The notes: a model not told the origin generated them from the letters alone. A DNA stretch of 64,000 nt from JAUZOB01 sp963692465 (GCA_963692465.1 OY829943.1:2418001-2482000), one strand, 5' to 3'; positions 28,201 through 37,550 are shown, counted from the stretch's first letter. Made by a program: numbers and translations.

Positions 28201-28600
28201 ACAATTCGCTCGTTGGGTACGCTGTTATAAAGTGTCTGATGCAGCCAGTACATACGCTACTTCTGTTGCTAAAACAGATATAAGTTGGGATGGCAGTACT
28301 CCAAATCCGTTCGGGAACAACATGCCTTACAATGATACATGGATTTATGATGCTACATTCATTCGAATTAAAAGTTTAACTTTTGGTTATACCATTCCAA
28401 TGAATTTGTGTCAGAAGATCCATTGCAAAGGGGCCAGGATTTATTTCCAGGGAGATAACTTATTTACATGGAATAATTATCCGGGAGCAACTCCAGAGAC
28501 CAACACTTATTATGGGAATGATGCTACTCGCCCTGGTACGGATTATGCTACTTATCCTCTTGCCAGAAAATATTCCTTCGGTATTAACTTAACTTTTTAA
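25211..28600 (+). CDS. SusC/RagA-type TonB-dependent glycan transporter with STN domain, PUL 2
   Basis: This 1129-residue SusC protein follows the FecR gene. The leader ends in MKLTAGLILFTVITVTAG. An STN domain (about 47-118) is followed by a carboxypeptidase-regulatory-like domain (about 130-200, GKPLLGVSVVVRGTTNG), a TonB box (LNEVVAIGYG, about 207-216), and a plug (YVLDGIPLGS, KDAASCAIYGARGSSGV). The barrel ends in FGINLTF with a terminal phenylalanine. It should form the outer-membrane import channel and also start the sigma signal. It has the same length as the PUL 1 SusC, but the sequences differ widely. SusD follows after 11 bases. Confidence 0.95.
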   Translation: MKKCFDSLSFAVRKWKKFFRVMKLTAGLILFTVITVTAGTTYGQTARLNLKMRNATLVDIFREIERTSNFGFFFKDEEINSEKRQTINLSGATIDEVLHKVLNGNYYYRILDRNIVITRLQSSSQPQGKRITGKVTDKEGKPLLGVSVVVRGTTNGVVTDEDGGFAIANVPANATLLISFVGMKSLDVSVAGKNRIAVSLEEENIGLNEVVAIGYGTVKKQNITGSVSAIKSDALKDRNIQSLGEGLAGQLAGVQAQQSSGRPGAELDIRIRGLGTINASNAPLYVLDGIPLGSSIKDLNPNDVASIEVLKDAASCAIYGARGSSGVVLITTKQGKKGKTPTFDFTANYGIQKVDKIIDMMNSTEYAVYNIWNKNETYLRAGGSLSTAVTSRPSAYQYPDSYLTPSSLVNTNWQKEIYRTAPMQSYQLSASGGSDIGTYLISGSYMKQDGIEMETDYQRANFRMNTTLNVGDFLKFGMNIAPSFSKENNPDSEGKESALHHAINMSPTVPTNMNTQEWGWTPSASAWTNPAEEMREVHDETLYNKVLTDVWGEWAILKNLKFKSQYGYNFAESRYSYFKPSNVNGGQASYGLSTVSDNYAWSLQNTLNYTAKISSLVDVNLLLGQSMEGVHSYNSSLQASGYPNDLIYTTNVASTPQTAYSAEAKTALSSYFGRADFNILDKYLLSVNMRRDGSSNFGANTKWGNFPSASLGWKINKEEFLKDVNWLDLLKLRASIGKTGNNSIGNYSSISLLSVTNYNLNGTVVSGLSPYTSANPDLGWETKVSKDIGLDVSFFKNRIQANLDFYIENTKDMLLNVPVSYMTGYSSMTENLGKVQNKGVEFEVTTHNLEGNFNWSTSFNISKNINKVKALGEDNAPIISYGYGKTAYITEVGHAIGSYYMYKTNGILTAADIAKGTPKAAGQEEGNLKIVDVTKDGKIDANDMTIVGSNQPDFTWGITNRFAYKGFDLSVLVQGSQGGSVFLLGARHYDTGSSGVGQFARWVRCYKVSDAASTYATSVAKTDISWDGSTPNPFGNNMPYNDTWIYDATFIRIKSLTFGYTIPMNLCQKIHCKGARIYFQGDNLFTWNNYPGATPETNTYYGNDATRPGTDYATYPLARKYSFGINLTF

Positions 28601-28611
28601 TTGGCAGCGAT

Positions 28612-30093
28612 ATGAAAAAATTTAATATACAAAAAGGATTTCTTTTAATCCTATTCCTTTTGATGTCTATTGTATCCTGTAAAAATGATTTGGATTTAAA
28701 CCCGATATCGGATTACAATGCAGGGTCTTTTTATAAGACTCAATCGGATTTTAAACTGGCAGTCAATGGAACTTATGCTCAGTTGCAAAGTCTGTATTCC
28801 TATAATGCGCTTTCTTTTGATTTGGAAGGAAGAAGCGATAATATTAATAAGTCAACGGTTTATGATCCTGGATTTTTGAATTCGTTTGTTGATGATGCAA
28901 CGACTGCTTCTTATGAAAGTATTTGGGGGATATTGTATGCCATTGTTAATCAGTCAAATGCAATAATAGAAAAGATAGATGCAGGAACATTTACTGACGC
29001 GGCTTATAAATCATACTATAAAGGAGAAGCATATTTTCTGAGAGGATATGCCTATTTCCAACTTGGATGGTTATATGGAGGCGTTCCATTGATTGATAAA
29101 CAAATGACGGCAACACAAGTGAGAACAGTAGCAAGAAGTACTCAGGATGAAACTTTGGCTTTTGCTGCAAAGGATTTGACTCAGGCTACTTCACTTTTAC
29201 CTACAGTCTGGCCTAATGCCTCTGAATTGGGTAAAGCAACTAAATATTCAGCAGAAGGAATCTTAGCCAGAATGTATATGTTTCAAAAGAAATATTCAAG
29301 TGCAAAACCTCTTTTAACCGACATTATTGGTTCGCAAAAATATGTAATGGCTACAAATTATGCAGATTGTTTTCTGGACAAGTACGATAATAGTGCGGAA
29401 CAGGTATTCCAGATTCAATATAAGTCAGGTGACGTTGGACAAGGTAACATCCTTCCGGTTGTAAGTGTTCCTGAAGATATCGCTTCTTCCATGTTTCCGC
29501 AAGGTGGAGGCTCTCCTTTCCTGCACGTTTCTTTGGATTCGTATAATGCTTACGAAACGGGTGATATTCGACGGGACTTTTCTATTCAAAAGGGTTATAC
29601 CAGTAAATCTGGAACTGTAGACAAGGTAACTTGTTTTTATATTAAATACGGACATGGTACTATTCCATCAACGAAAGATGATTATGAGGTGAATTTACCG
29701 ATTTTACGATACACGGATGTTCGGATGATGTATGCTGAAGTTTTGAATGAAGATGGCTATGTTGCTGATGGAGATGCGTTCAAAATATTAAATGATGTAA
29801 GGAATCGCGCAGGATTAAGATCTCTTACTTCAACAGACCTTCCTAACCAGGATGCTTTCCGTACTGCAATGTTTAAAGAAAGGCGAGTTGAGTTTGCTGA
29901 AGAATTTTTACGTTGGTTCGATTTGGCTCGTTCTGGAAAGGCTCAAACAATAATGAATGCATTTCTGAATACAGCCGAAGAAGGAAATGGGATGTATCAG
30001 ATGAAAGCTACTCAATTGATATTCCCGATTCCTAATTATGAGTTGCAGATTAATAAGGATCGAAAAATAATGTGGCAAAATCCAGGTTATTAG
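28612..30093 (+). CDS. SusD/RagB-type surface glycan-binding lipoprotein, PUL 2
   Basis: This 493-residue SusD-family lipoprotein has the signal MKKFNIQKGFLLILFLLMSIVSC, with the lipobox cysteine at residue 23. The N-terminal LDLNPISDYNAGSFYKT and the helix-rich YFLRGYAYFQLGWLYGGVPL segment are TPR-like SusD features. The C-terminal ERRVEFAEEFLRWFDLARSG and FPIPNYELQINKD complete the fold. It is shorter than its PUL 1 counterpart and close to the usual SusD length. It works with the SusC immediately upstream. A perfect 13-bp hairpin lies just after the stop codon. Confidence 0.94.
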   Translation: MKKFNIQKGFLLILFLLMSIVSCKNDLDLNPISDYNAGSFYKTQSDFKLAVNGTYAQLQSLYSYNALSFDLEGRSDNINKSTVYDPGFLNSFVDDATTASYESIWGILYAIVNQSNAIIEKIDAGTFTDAAYKSYYKGEAYFLRGYAYFQLGWLYGGVPLIDKQMTATQVRTVARSTQDETLAFAAKDLTQATSLLPTVWPNASELGKATKYSAEGILARMYMFQKKYSSAKPLLTDIIGSQKYVMATNYADCFLDKYDNSAEQVFQIQYKSGDVGQGNILPVVSVPEDIASSMFPQGGGSPFLHVSLDSYNAYETGDIRRDFSIQKGYTSKSGTVDKVTCFYIKYGHGTIPSTKDDYEVNLPILRYTDVRMMYAEVLNEDGYVADGDAFKILNDVRNRAGLRSLTSTDLPNQDAFRTAMFKERRVEFAEEFLRWFDLARSGKAQTIMNAFLNTAEEGNGMYQMKATQLIFPIPNYELQINKDRKIMWQNPGY

Positions 30094-30109
30094 TTCTGCT
30101 ATTTTTTTG

Positions 30110-30143
30110 GCAATTAACCGTTTAATAGAGAACGGTTAATTGC
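30110..30143 (+). terminator. Hairpin after susD, PUL 2
   Basis: GCAATTAACCGTT (30110-30122) and AACGGTTAATTGC (30131-30143) form a perfect 13-bp stem with an 8-base loop. The T-run lies before the stem, not after it (only TTGTAATT follows), so it may stabilise the susCD message or stop only part of transcription. It matches the position of the PUL 1 hairpin after susD. Confidence 0.6.
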
Positions 30144-30218
30144 TTGTAATTAATGATTCTGAATTGATTCAGCGATAATAAAGTTGTGTTTTGTGATGTT
30201 CCCCATAATTAATGTGAA

Positions 30219-32882
30219 GTGAATAAATTTAGTAAGCTTTCGAGAAGGAATTTTATTCGGATATCCTCCATGTCGGGAGGAGTCCTCTTATTGCCATCCA
30301 GGTTGATGGCTAATCATACAGAATTGAATAAAAGTAAAAAGGGATTGCCTTTGCCTGTATTCAACAGGCAGCAATCCTTTTCAATCCTTAAATCAGTAGA
30401 TCTTTCTCCTGCGAAATGGATTTGGTATCCAATGGAACGTTGTCTTTCGAATACCGTCGTGTTGTTTCGTAAAGTCGTTATGCTATCTGCTGTACCTAAA
30501 AAAGCGACCGGTTATGTGTTGGCTGATAGTCGGTATAAGTTGTCTTTGAACGGACAGCGGATACAGTGGGGACCGGCACCTTGTGACCCCCGAAAGATGG
30601 AGGCAGATCCGTTGAATTTATCAGAGTCTTTTGTCCGTGGAGAAAATATTATTGCTTGTAGCGTCCTGTATTTTGGGTTGGGAGATGGAACTTCTCCGAT
30701 TGGAAAACCAGGGTTTCTGTTTAAGCTGGATATTGAAATGGGTGATGGATCGGTAATGCAGATTGTTTCGGATGATAGTTGGCAGTCTTGTTTGCCTCGT
30801 AGCTGGCAACCAGGACATTATAAAAGATGGTTTTTGCGTTCGTTTCAGGAAGAATTTGATGCGCGTCAATATCCATATGGATGGGATCATGCGGGATATG
30901 TTCCTGACCGGAATTGGTTGCAGGCAAAAGTTTATAGCTCTGGTGGAGATAAACCTTCAGTTTGTAGTTGGTTGATGGAATATCAATGGGCTATATCAGC
31001 ATCTTATGATGATTGCTGTATCAGGGAACGAAGTATTCCGATAATGGAGGAATCTGTTGTAAAGGGATTCAATCTGCATGAATCTGCATGGATTGAATGG
31101 AAACGTCCGGCAGAAGAATATTTTGAATCAATGACTCCTAATGCTTTTAATTTTGAGTGGAGTCACCCGGCCAGAGAAATTCGTTCCGGAGAATGGGAAA
31201 TATCGGTATCAAAAGAACGGGCAGCGGTGCTGACTTTTGAGCTTTATGAACAAATAGTCGGATGGCCTGAATTTACAGTGGATGCTCCGGAAGGAACAAT
31301 TATAGAGGTAATGGTTCAGGAGGCGCATGCGCATCATGGTCCGGTATTGTTGAACAGCCACTTTAATTCATGGACCCGTTTTATTTGTAGGGAAGGGGAG
31401 AATCATTTTGAAACATTCGATTTTGAAAGTTATCGTTGGATTCAGTTTCATATTCGAAATTATAACCGACCGGTTATTCTGAAAGACATTGTAGTTCGGA
31501 GAAGAAAATATCCATGGAAGGAAGAGCCGCAGATTGTTTGTAATGACAAGGTGATTCAACGATTGATGGATGCCTCGGTCAACACCTTGTATAATTGTGC
31601 TCAGGAAACACTTGTTGATGGAATGGCCAGAGAACGACAGCAGTATAGTGGCGACGGAGGCCATCAGCTTCATGCTGTTTTTTACGCTTTCGGAGATACG
31701 CATTTGCCTGCCCGCTTTGTGAATACATTCGGTCAGGGACAAGGTCTGGATGGGGTTTTTATGGATAGTTGGCCTGGATTTGACCGATTAGCCCGAGTGA
31801 TGGAACGGCAGATACAGTTGACTGGCTGGGGGCCAATTTTGGACCACAGTGTTGGGTTTTGTTTCGACTCATGGCATTATTATCTGTATACAGGACAAAC
31901 CGATGCTCTGGGGGAAACTTATCCACATTTACTCCGTTTTTTTAGATACCTGCAAAGTATAACTGGTGAAGACGGATTGTTGCCGGTTGAAAATCTTGGA
32001 TTGCCCTCTGTTTGGATTGATCATCATGCTTACAAAAAGCAGAAGCATAAGCAATGCGCATTGAATCTTTATGTTGCAGCGATGTGTCAGTATGCATTGA
32101 GCCGACTTTGTCTTGCTTTTGCCGATAAAGAGTGGAGTAAAGAAATCGATGACTATGGAAAGCAACTTGAAAAACAATGTATTAAGAAATACTGGGATGA
32201 TGCGCATAAGGTTTTTGTTTGTAATCGTCCATGGTCTACAGAAGAAGGAGAGATTTTATATTGTGACCGGAGTCTGGCGACTTCGGTAATCTTTGATCAG
32301 TGTCCGGGTGGTAAAACAGAATCGGCGATTAAAATTCTTGCTGAAGCACCACCCGAGATGGGACTTTCTTATCCGTGTAATGCAATTTGGAGGTACTGGG
32401 CCTTGACAAAAGGAAGAGCAACCCAGGTCGTTATTGATGATTTACGAAACCGATGGGGTAAGATGGATTCGGTGATTGAGAACAATACCTTGCAGGAACA
32501 TTGGGTGGTAAAACCTGATTCAAATGATCAGTGGAGTCATTGTCCGATGTCTCCATTAATCATGTTATATCAGGGAATCGGAGGGATTCATCCGTTACAA
32601 CCTGGTTTCGCAAAATGCTTGATAGATCCGCAACCTGGAGATCTGGAGGAAATCAGTTTTTTTGCACATACTGTTAAAGGAACAATTCGATTTGGATTGT
32701 CAGGGAAGAAGAATAAAAGAGAATTGTTGTTGTTTATTCCGGAGGGGATGGAGTGTGAAATTCTTCTGGATAGGAGAGAAAAAGTGGGGTTGACTGAAGG
32801 TGTCGGGATTGCAGCTTCCGGGCAGTTTGCTTATAAACTTCCTGAAGGGAAAATGGTGAAATTGCAATTGAAATATATGTGA
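30219..32882 (+). CDS. GH78-like alpha-L-rhamnosidase with Tat-type leader
   Basis: This 887-residue protein starts with GTG and has a twin-arginine leader (LSRRNFIRIS, then a hydrophobic stretch to about residue 31). The N-terminal part has the sugar-binding beta-sandwich seen in rhamnosidases (DSRYKLSLNGQRIQWGPAP). The (alpha/alpha)6 barrel bears GMARERQQYSGDGG, the GH78 acid motif, with E472 as predicted acid and Tyr in place of the usual Trp. E in TLQEHW is a candidate base. A C-terminal beta domain follows (HTVKGTIRFGLSG). Alpha-L-rhamnosidase activity is likely but not certain in this divergent branch. It begins the enzyme block of PUL 2. Confidence 0.83.
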   Translation: MNKFSKLSRRNFIRISSMSGGVLLLPSRLMANHTELNKSKKGLPLPVFNRQQSFSILKSVDLSPAKWIWYPMERCLSNTVVLFRKVVMLSAVPKKATGYVLADSRYKLSLNGQRIQWGPAPCDPRKMEADPLNLSESFVRGENIIACSVLYFGLGDGTSPIGKPGFLFKLDIEMGDGSVMQIVSDDSWQSCLPRSWQPGHYKRWFLRSFQEEFDARQYPYGWDHAGYVPDRNWLQAKVYSSGGDKPSVCSWLMEYQWAISASYDDCCIRERSIPIMEESVVKGFNLHESAWIEWKRPAEEYFESMTPNAFNFEWSHPAREIRSGEWEISVSKERAAVLTFELYEQIVGWPEFTVDAPEGTIIEVMVQEAHAHHGPVLLNSHFNSWTRFICREGENHFETFDFESYRWIQFHIRNYNRPVILKDIVVRRRKYPWKEEPQIVCNDKVIQRLMDASVNTLYNCAQETLVDGMARERQQYSGDGGHQLHAVFYAFGDTHLPARFVNTFGQGQGLDGVFMDSWPGFDRLARVMERQIQLTGWGPILDHSVGFCFDSWHYYLYTGQTDALGETYPHLLRFFRYLQSITGEDGLLPVENLGLPSVWIDHHAYKKQKHKQCALNLYVAAMCQYALSRLCLAFADKEWSKEIDDYGKQLEKQCIKKYWDDAHKVFVCNRPWSTEEGEILYCDRSLATSVIFDQCPGGKTESAIKILAEAPPEMGLSYPCNAIWRYWALTKGRATQVVIDDLRNRWGKMDSVIENNTLQEHWVVKPDSNDQWSHCPMSPLIMLYQGIGGIHPLQPGFAKCLIDPQPGDLEEISFFAHTVKGTIRFGLSGKKNKRELLLFIPEGMECEILLDRREKVGLTEGVGIAASGQFAYKLPEGKMVKLQLKYM

Positions 32883-32951
32883 TGAAATGTAAAAATCATA
32901 GTGTTTTATTTGAGTTTTTTGTTTTACATTGATGTTGTTAAAATTCAGATT

Positions 32952-34418
32952 ATGAGGGCTGTATTTATATGTTTTTTGTTTTTTCTATTGTTTTGTCCGG
33001 GCTTCCTTATGGCTAAGGATTATAAGGCATCTCTATTTGGTATTAAGTCTGATGGGGTGACTTTAAACACACGGTCTATTCAGAAAGCGATTGATTATAT
33101 TCACGAAAATGGTGGTGGAAGGCTTATCTTTAATGTCGGGCGTTACCAGACCGGGAGTATTCATCTGAAATCGGATGTGACAATTTATCTGGATGAGGGA
33201 GCTGTATTGGTAGGCTCTCTGAATCCGTTTGATTACGATATTCAAAATTCAACGGCATTAATTCTGGCAAAAGATCAGGGCAATATTGCAATTGAAGGAG
33301 ACGGTATGATTGATGGTCGGGGAAGAGATGTGGCAAATAATCTGGTTAACTTGATTCAGAGTGGTGTTGTAAAAGACCCGCTTCGGAATGATCGTCCTCA
33401 AGAAGGTATCCGGCCAATGATTTTTTATCTTCGTTCTTGTACGAATGTGTCGGTCAAAGGGATAACTCTTCGAAATTCAGCTAGTTGGGTTCAGACTTAC
33501 GATCAGTGTAAGAATTTGAATATTGATCATGTAACGGTGGACAGTAAGGCATACTGGAACAACGATGGGATGGATATTGTCGATTGCGATGGGGTGAATA
33601 TTACTAATTCGTTTGTTGATGCAAGCGATGACGGTATTTGTTTGAAGTCGCATGATGCAAAGAGTATTTGTCAGAATGTCGTGATCCGTAATTGCACGGT
33701 TCGCTCCAGTGCAAGTGGATTTAAATTTGGAACAGCATCCTTTGGCGGATTTCGAAATGTTAGGATTATCAATAACAAAGTTTTTGATACCTATCGTTCT
33801 GCAATCACTTTTGCGGCTGTTGACGGAGGGGTTGTGGAGAATATTGAAGTGGACAGTTTGCTGGCTGTACACACCGGAAATGCTGTCTTCCTGCGAATCG
33901 GGGCAAGAAAAACCGACCGTAAAGGGAAGATGGATAATATTCGGATCTCAAATGTGGAGGTCGAAATTCCAATGACCAAACCGGATGTCGGGTATGATTA
34001 TGAAGGTCCGGTTGAAGATACGCCGCGCAATATTTCTCCTGCTATCATCATTACCGGGTTGCCGGGGGTCCCGATAACTGGAGTCACTCTTAAAAATATT
34101 CGTATTAGCCACCCCGGAGGCGGAAATACAATGATTGCAAAAGTGGCGTTGAATGAACTTGATAAGGTGTCGGAACAGGCAGATTGTTATCCGGAGTTCT
34201 CCATGTTTGATGAACTTCCGGCATGGGGAGTGTATATCCGGCATGCATCGGGAATAGTGCTTGAGCATGTTTTGCTTCAGTGTGGGAAAACAGATTATCG
34301 AACTGCAGTTGTTCTTGATGATGTACATGAGGGGTCTTTTAAGTCACTTCAGGTTAAAGAATTTGGGAAGAAATCTTCTGTTTATTCTTATCATTCAGAT
34401 CATATTGTTAATCAATAA
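32952..34418 (+). CDS. GH28-like beta-helix protein (polygalacturonase/rhamnogalacturonase family)
   Basis: This secreted right-handed beta-helix protein has 488 residues from the ATG at 32952, which opens a signal peptide (MRAVFICFLFFLLFCPGFLMA). The ATG at 32901 adds 17 extra residues. The GH28 acids are present: D205 in NNDGMD and D226/D227 in SDDGIC. The usual G-H-G motif is replaced by SSASGFKFGT, and R-I-K by R-I-G, so uronate contacts may differ. It fits between the GH78-like and GH106 genes, 15 bases before the latter. The family cuts galacturonan or rhamnogalacturonan, while related forms act on other glycans. The GH28 call is reasonably safe, the substrate is not. Confidence 0.85.
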   Translation: MRAVFICFLFFLLFCPGFLMAKDYKASLFGIKSDGVTLNTRSIQKAIDYIHENGGGRLIFNVGRYQTGSIHLKSDVTIYLDEGAVLVGSLNPFDYDIQNSTALILAKDQGNIAIEGDGMIDGRGRDVANNLVNLIQSGVVKDPLRNDRPQEGIRPMIFYLRSCTNVSVKGITLRNSASWVQTYDQCKNLNIDHVTVDSKAYWNNDGMDIVDCDGVNITNSFVDASDDGICLKSHDAKSICQNVVIRNCTVRSSASGFKFGTASFGGFRNVRIINNKVFDTYRSAITFAAVDGGVVENIEVDSLLAVHTGNAVFLRIGARKTDRKGKMDNIRISNVEVEIPMTKPDVGYDYEGPVEDTPRNISPAIIITGLPGVPITGVTLKNIRISHPGGGNTMIAKVALNELDKVSEQADCYPEFSMFDELPAWGVYIRHASGIVLEHVLLQCGKTDYRTAVVLDDVHEGSFKSLQVKEFGKKSSVYSYHSDHIVNQ

Positions 34419-34433
34419 AAATCAATCTAAGCT

Positions 34434-37400
34434 ATGAAACTTATAAGTAGACACCTGGAGTTAAAAACGTATTTGATAAAAAGAGGATTTGGCTTTTTCT
34501 TGCTTTTTATTTCGACTTTAAATCTTTACGCCGGAAGTTCTTTTCCTATTGGGAACAAGACAGGTAAAGGGACTCTTCTGGAGTCATTTAAAAACCCCCC
34601 GGATTCGGTGCGTCCAGGGGTCTATTGGTATTTCATGGATGGTAATCTTTCGCGGGAAGCGATGACTGCTGATCTGGAATCTATGAAAAAAGCCGGAATC
34701 GGAAATGTGCTGTTTCTTGAAGTTAACGTAGGAGTCCCCAGGGGGACTGTTGATTTTTTAAGTCCGCAATGGCAGTCTCTATTTAAACATGCGGTGAGAG
34801 AATCGGAAAGATTCGGTATACGGATAACATTAGGTGTAGGTCCTGGGTGGACCGGAAGTGGGGGACCCTGGGTAAAGCCGGAGCAGTCAATGCAGCATCT
34901 CGTCTATTCTGTTAAAGAAGTAGCCGGTCCTTCGGAGTTGAAGATAGAATTATCAAAACCGGAACCACGGCAACCTTTCTTTGGCGAGGGTGTTTTTACT
35001 AAAGAATTGAAAAGTCAGTGGCAGGCATTCTATGAAGATGTGGCTGTGTTGGCATTTCCAACGCCTTCGGTGAAAGAGCAGATTAAAGATATCGACGAAA
35101 AAGCGCTCTATTACCGGGCCCCTTTTTCTTCTCAACGGGGTGTTAAACCTTTTTTGGCGGCTCCTGCCGAATTTGAGAAAGCAATACCAGGTTCAGCCAT
35201 TGACAAGCAGAAAATTATTGATCTGACCGGACTGCTTCGTGCTGATGGAACTCTTAATTGGAAAGTCCCGGAAGGAAAGTGGACAATTATGCGTTTCGGA
35301 AGAAGAAATAATGGGGCGGTAACTCGTCCGGCTCCGCTTCCCGGATTGGGTTTTGAATGCGATAAATTTGATACGCTTGCATTTAATGCTCATTTTGATC
35401 AATATGTCGGGAAACTGATTACTGAACAGGGGGACTCTCTGAATACTCCGGATGGAGGGTTGAAAGCATTGCACATGGATAGCTGGGAAATGGGATCTCA
35501 AAACTGGAGTCTAAACTTCCGAAAGGAGTTTCAACGCAGGAGAGGCTACGATCCGCTTCCTTTCTTTCCGGTTTATGCTGGCGAAATTGTCGGAAGCCGG
35601 GAGGTAAGTGAGCGTTTCCTATGGGATCTCCGGCAGACTGCTCAGGAACTGGTCCTTGAAAATCATGCAGGTTATATAAAGAAACTGGGGCATCGTTACG
35701 GTTTAAGCCTGTCAATTGAGCCTTACGATATGAATCCGTGTGCAGATATGGAACTGGGATCAATAGCAGATACTCCGATGTGTGAGTTCTGGAGCAAAGG
35801 TTATGGCTTTAATTCTTCTTTCAGCTGTATGGAGTCGACTTCTATTGCTCATGTTCTTGGCAAGCCAATTGTTGCAGCAGAATCATTTACCTCGGAAAGG
35901 ACAGAGGGATTTCGTTTGTATCCGGGAGTTTTAAAGAACCAGGGAGATTGGGCCCTGGCAACAGGAATTAATCGTTTTGTTTTTCACACGTTTGCTCATA
36001 AGCCGCTGGGTGATCAGTATCGGCCGGGAATGACTATGGGGGGCTATGGCGTTCATTGGGACAGGGGGCAGACGTGGTGGCCGATGGTCTCTGATTTTCA
36101 TCGATATCTTTCCCGATGCTCTTATTTGTTGCAGCAAGGCAGAACGGTTGCTGATATACTCTATCTGACCCCGGAAGGTGCTCCTATGGTTTTTACTCCT
36201 CCTTCCTCTGCTTTAGTAGGAAATGATACGCTTCCTGATCGCAAGGGATATAACTTTGACGGATGTGCTCCGAGTGTTTTAATCGCAAAGGCTAGGGTCT
36301 TGAATCATCAGATCGTTTTCCCGGGTGGCGCCACGTATCGTTTATTGGTTTTACCAGCATTTGAAACGATGACTCCTGCATTACTTAATAAAATAGAATC
36401 GCTGGTTCGTGGCGGGGCTGTCGTCATTGGTAATCCCCCGCAGAAGTCCCCGAGTTTGGTTAATTATCCGGAATGTGACCGAATAATCCGGTCGGAGTCA
36501 TTGAAGCTTTGGGGTGGACTAAAACCTTCAAATGACGCGGTAATACGACCATACGGAAAAGGAAGAATATATTGGGGTGGCACCCTTTCACTGCATGCAT
36601 CAAAAGAACTTTATCCTTCTTATGAGGTAACGGCTGAAATCTTAAATAAATTGGGAGCCCAGGAGGATTTTACAACGACTGGTCCTGTGCGATATACTCA
36701 TCGTAAGACTAAAACCGAAGATATTTACTTTGTTTCGAATAAGACAGATCAGTCCGTGCAGTCTGTTTGCTTTTTTAACGTTAAAGGGGAAGTTCCTGAA
36801 TTGTGGGACCCGATAACCGGAGAAACAAGAAAATTGCCTGTTTATTCCCAACAAAGAGGTGGAATTGTTATCCCATTGAAATTTGATTCTTATCAGAGTT
36901 TCTTTATTGTTCTGAAAAAGCCGACGATCCCAACAAGTTCTTACCCAAAGTCGGTTAAGGATAATTTCCCGGATAAAGTCTTTGTTAAGACCATTGATGG
37001 ACCGTGGACTGTGTCTTTTGATCCGAAATGGGGAGGACCTGAAAGTGTGGTATTTGATCAATTGGTGGACTGGACGCTTCGTCAGGAAGAAGGAATCAGG
37101 TATTATTCGGGAATTGCCACTTACAATAAAACATTTAAAATGCCGGAAGAAAAAAACAAAAGCTCCAAACAGGATATTTATCTCAATTTGGGAGAAGTAA
37201 ATAATTTGGCAAGAGTTTGGCTTAACGGAAAGGATTTAGGGGTTGTTTGGACAGCTCCCTGGCAGCTAAAGATAACGGGTGCTCTTCGATCGGGAGATAA
37301 TGAATTGAAAATAGAAATTGCCAATCTTTGGCCTAATCGGCTTATCGGAGATGAACAGAAACCGGATGATGGAATTAAAGACGGACAATGGCCGGAATGG

Positions 37401-37550
37401 CTGATAAAAGGAGAAAAGCGAACCAGCGGACGTTATACTTTTTGTGCCTATCGCTTTTATAAGGCTGATTCTCCATTGTTTAAATCGGGACTTATCGGAC
37501 CTGTGCGAATTTTAGTCTCTGAGTCTGTTACGGATCATGCGAATAGATAA
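34434..37550 (+). CDS. GH106 alpha-L-rhamnosidase, secreted
   Basis: This 1038-residue secreted glycosidase of family GH106 has a leader whose hydrophobic part (FGFFLLFISTLNLYAG) starts about 18 residues in. Family hallmarks follow: PDSVRPGVYWYFMDGNLSRE, LESMKKAGIGNVLFLEV and GVGPGWTGSGGPWVKPE in the first 160 residues. The barrel contains LHMDSWEMGSQNW. A C-terminal galactose-binding-like domain (INLGEVNNLARVWLNGK-type, near 920-1000) closes it. Characterised GH106 enzymes remove alpha-L-rhamnose from rhamnogalacturonan-type glycans. The next gene starts 21 bases later, so the two are cotranscribed. Confidence 0.92.
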   Translation: MKLISRHLELKTYLIKRGFGFFLLFISTLNLYAGSSFPIGNKTGKGTLLESFKNPPDSVRPGVYWYFMDGNLSREAMTADLESMKKAGIGNVLFLEVNVGVPRGTVDFLSPQWQSLFKHAVRESERFGIRITLGVGPGWTGSGGPWVKPEQSMQHLVYSVKEVAGPSELKIELSKPEPRQPFFGEGVFTKELKSQWQAFYEDVAVLAFPTPSVKEQIKDIDEKALYYRAPFSSQRGVKPFLAAPAEFEKAIPGSAIDKQKIIDLTGLLRADGTLNWKVPEGKWTIMRFGRRNNGAVTRPAPLPGLGFECDKFDTLAFNAHFDQYVGKLITEQGDSLNTPDGGLKALHMDSWEMGSQNWSLNFRKEFQRRRGYDPLPFFPVYAGEIVGSREVSERFLWDLRQTAQELVLENHAGYIKKLGHRYGLSLSIEPYDMNPCADMELGSIADTPMCEFWSKGYGFNSSFSCMESTSIAHVLGKPIVAAESFTSERTEGFRLYPGVLKNQGDWALATGINRFVFHTFAHKPLGDQYRPGMTMGGYGVHWDRGQTWWPMVSDFHRYLSRCSYLLQQGRTVADILYLTPEGAPMVFTPPSSALVGNDTLPDRKGYNFDGCAPSVLIAKARVLNHQIVFPGGATYRLLVLPAFETMTPALLNKIESLVRGGAVVIGNPPQKSPSLVNYPECDRIIRSESLKLWGGLKPSNDAVIRPYGKGRIYWGGTLSLHASKELYPSYEVTAEILNKLGAQEDFTTTGPVRYTHRKTKTEDIYFVSNKTDQSVQSVCFFNVKGEVPELWDPITGETRKLPVYSQQRGGIVIPLKFDSYQSFFIVLKKPTIPTSSYPKSVKDNFPDKVFVKTIDGPWTVSFDPKWGGPESVVFDQLVDWTLRQEEGIRYYSGIATYNKTFKMPEEKNKSSKQDIYLNLGEVNNLARVWLNGKDLGVVWTAPWQLKITGALRSGDNELKIEIANLWPNRLIGDEQKPDDGIKDGQWPEWLIKGEKRTSGRYTFCAYRFYKADSPLFKSGLIGPVRILVSESVTDHANR

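Noticed and set aside
1951..28600. Both SusC proteins are exactly 1129 residues, suggesting a recent duplication
   Set aside because: The sequences differ throughout, including plug and barrel, so equal length is coincidence.
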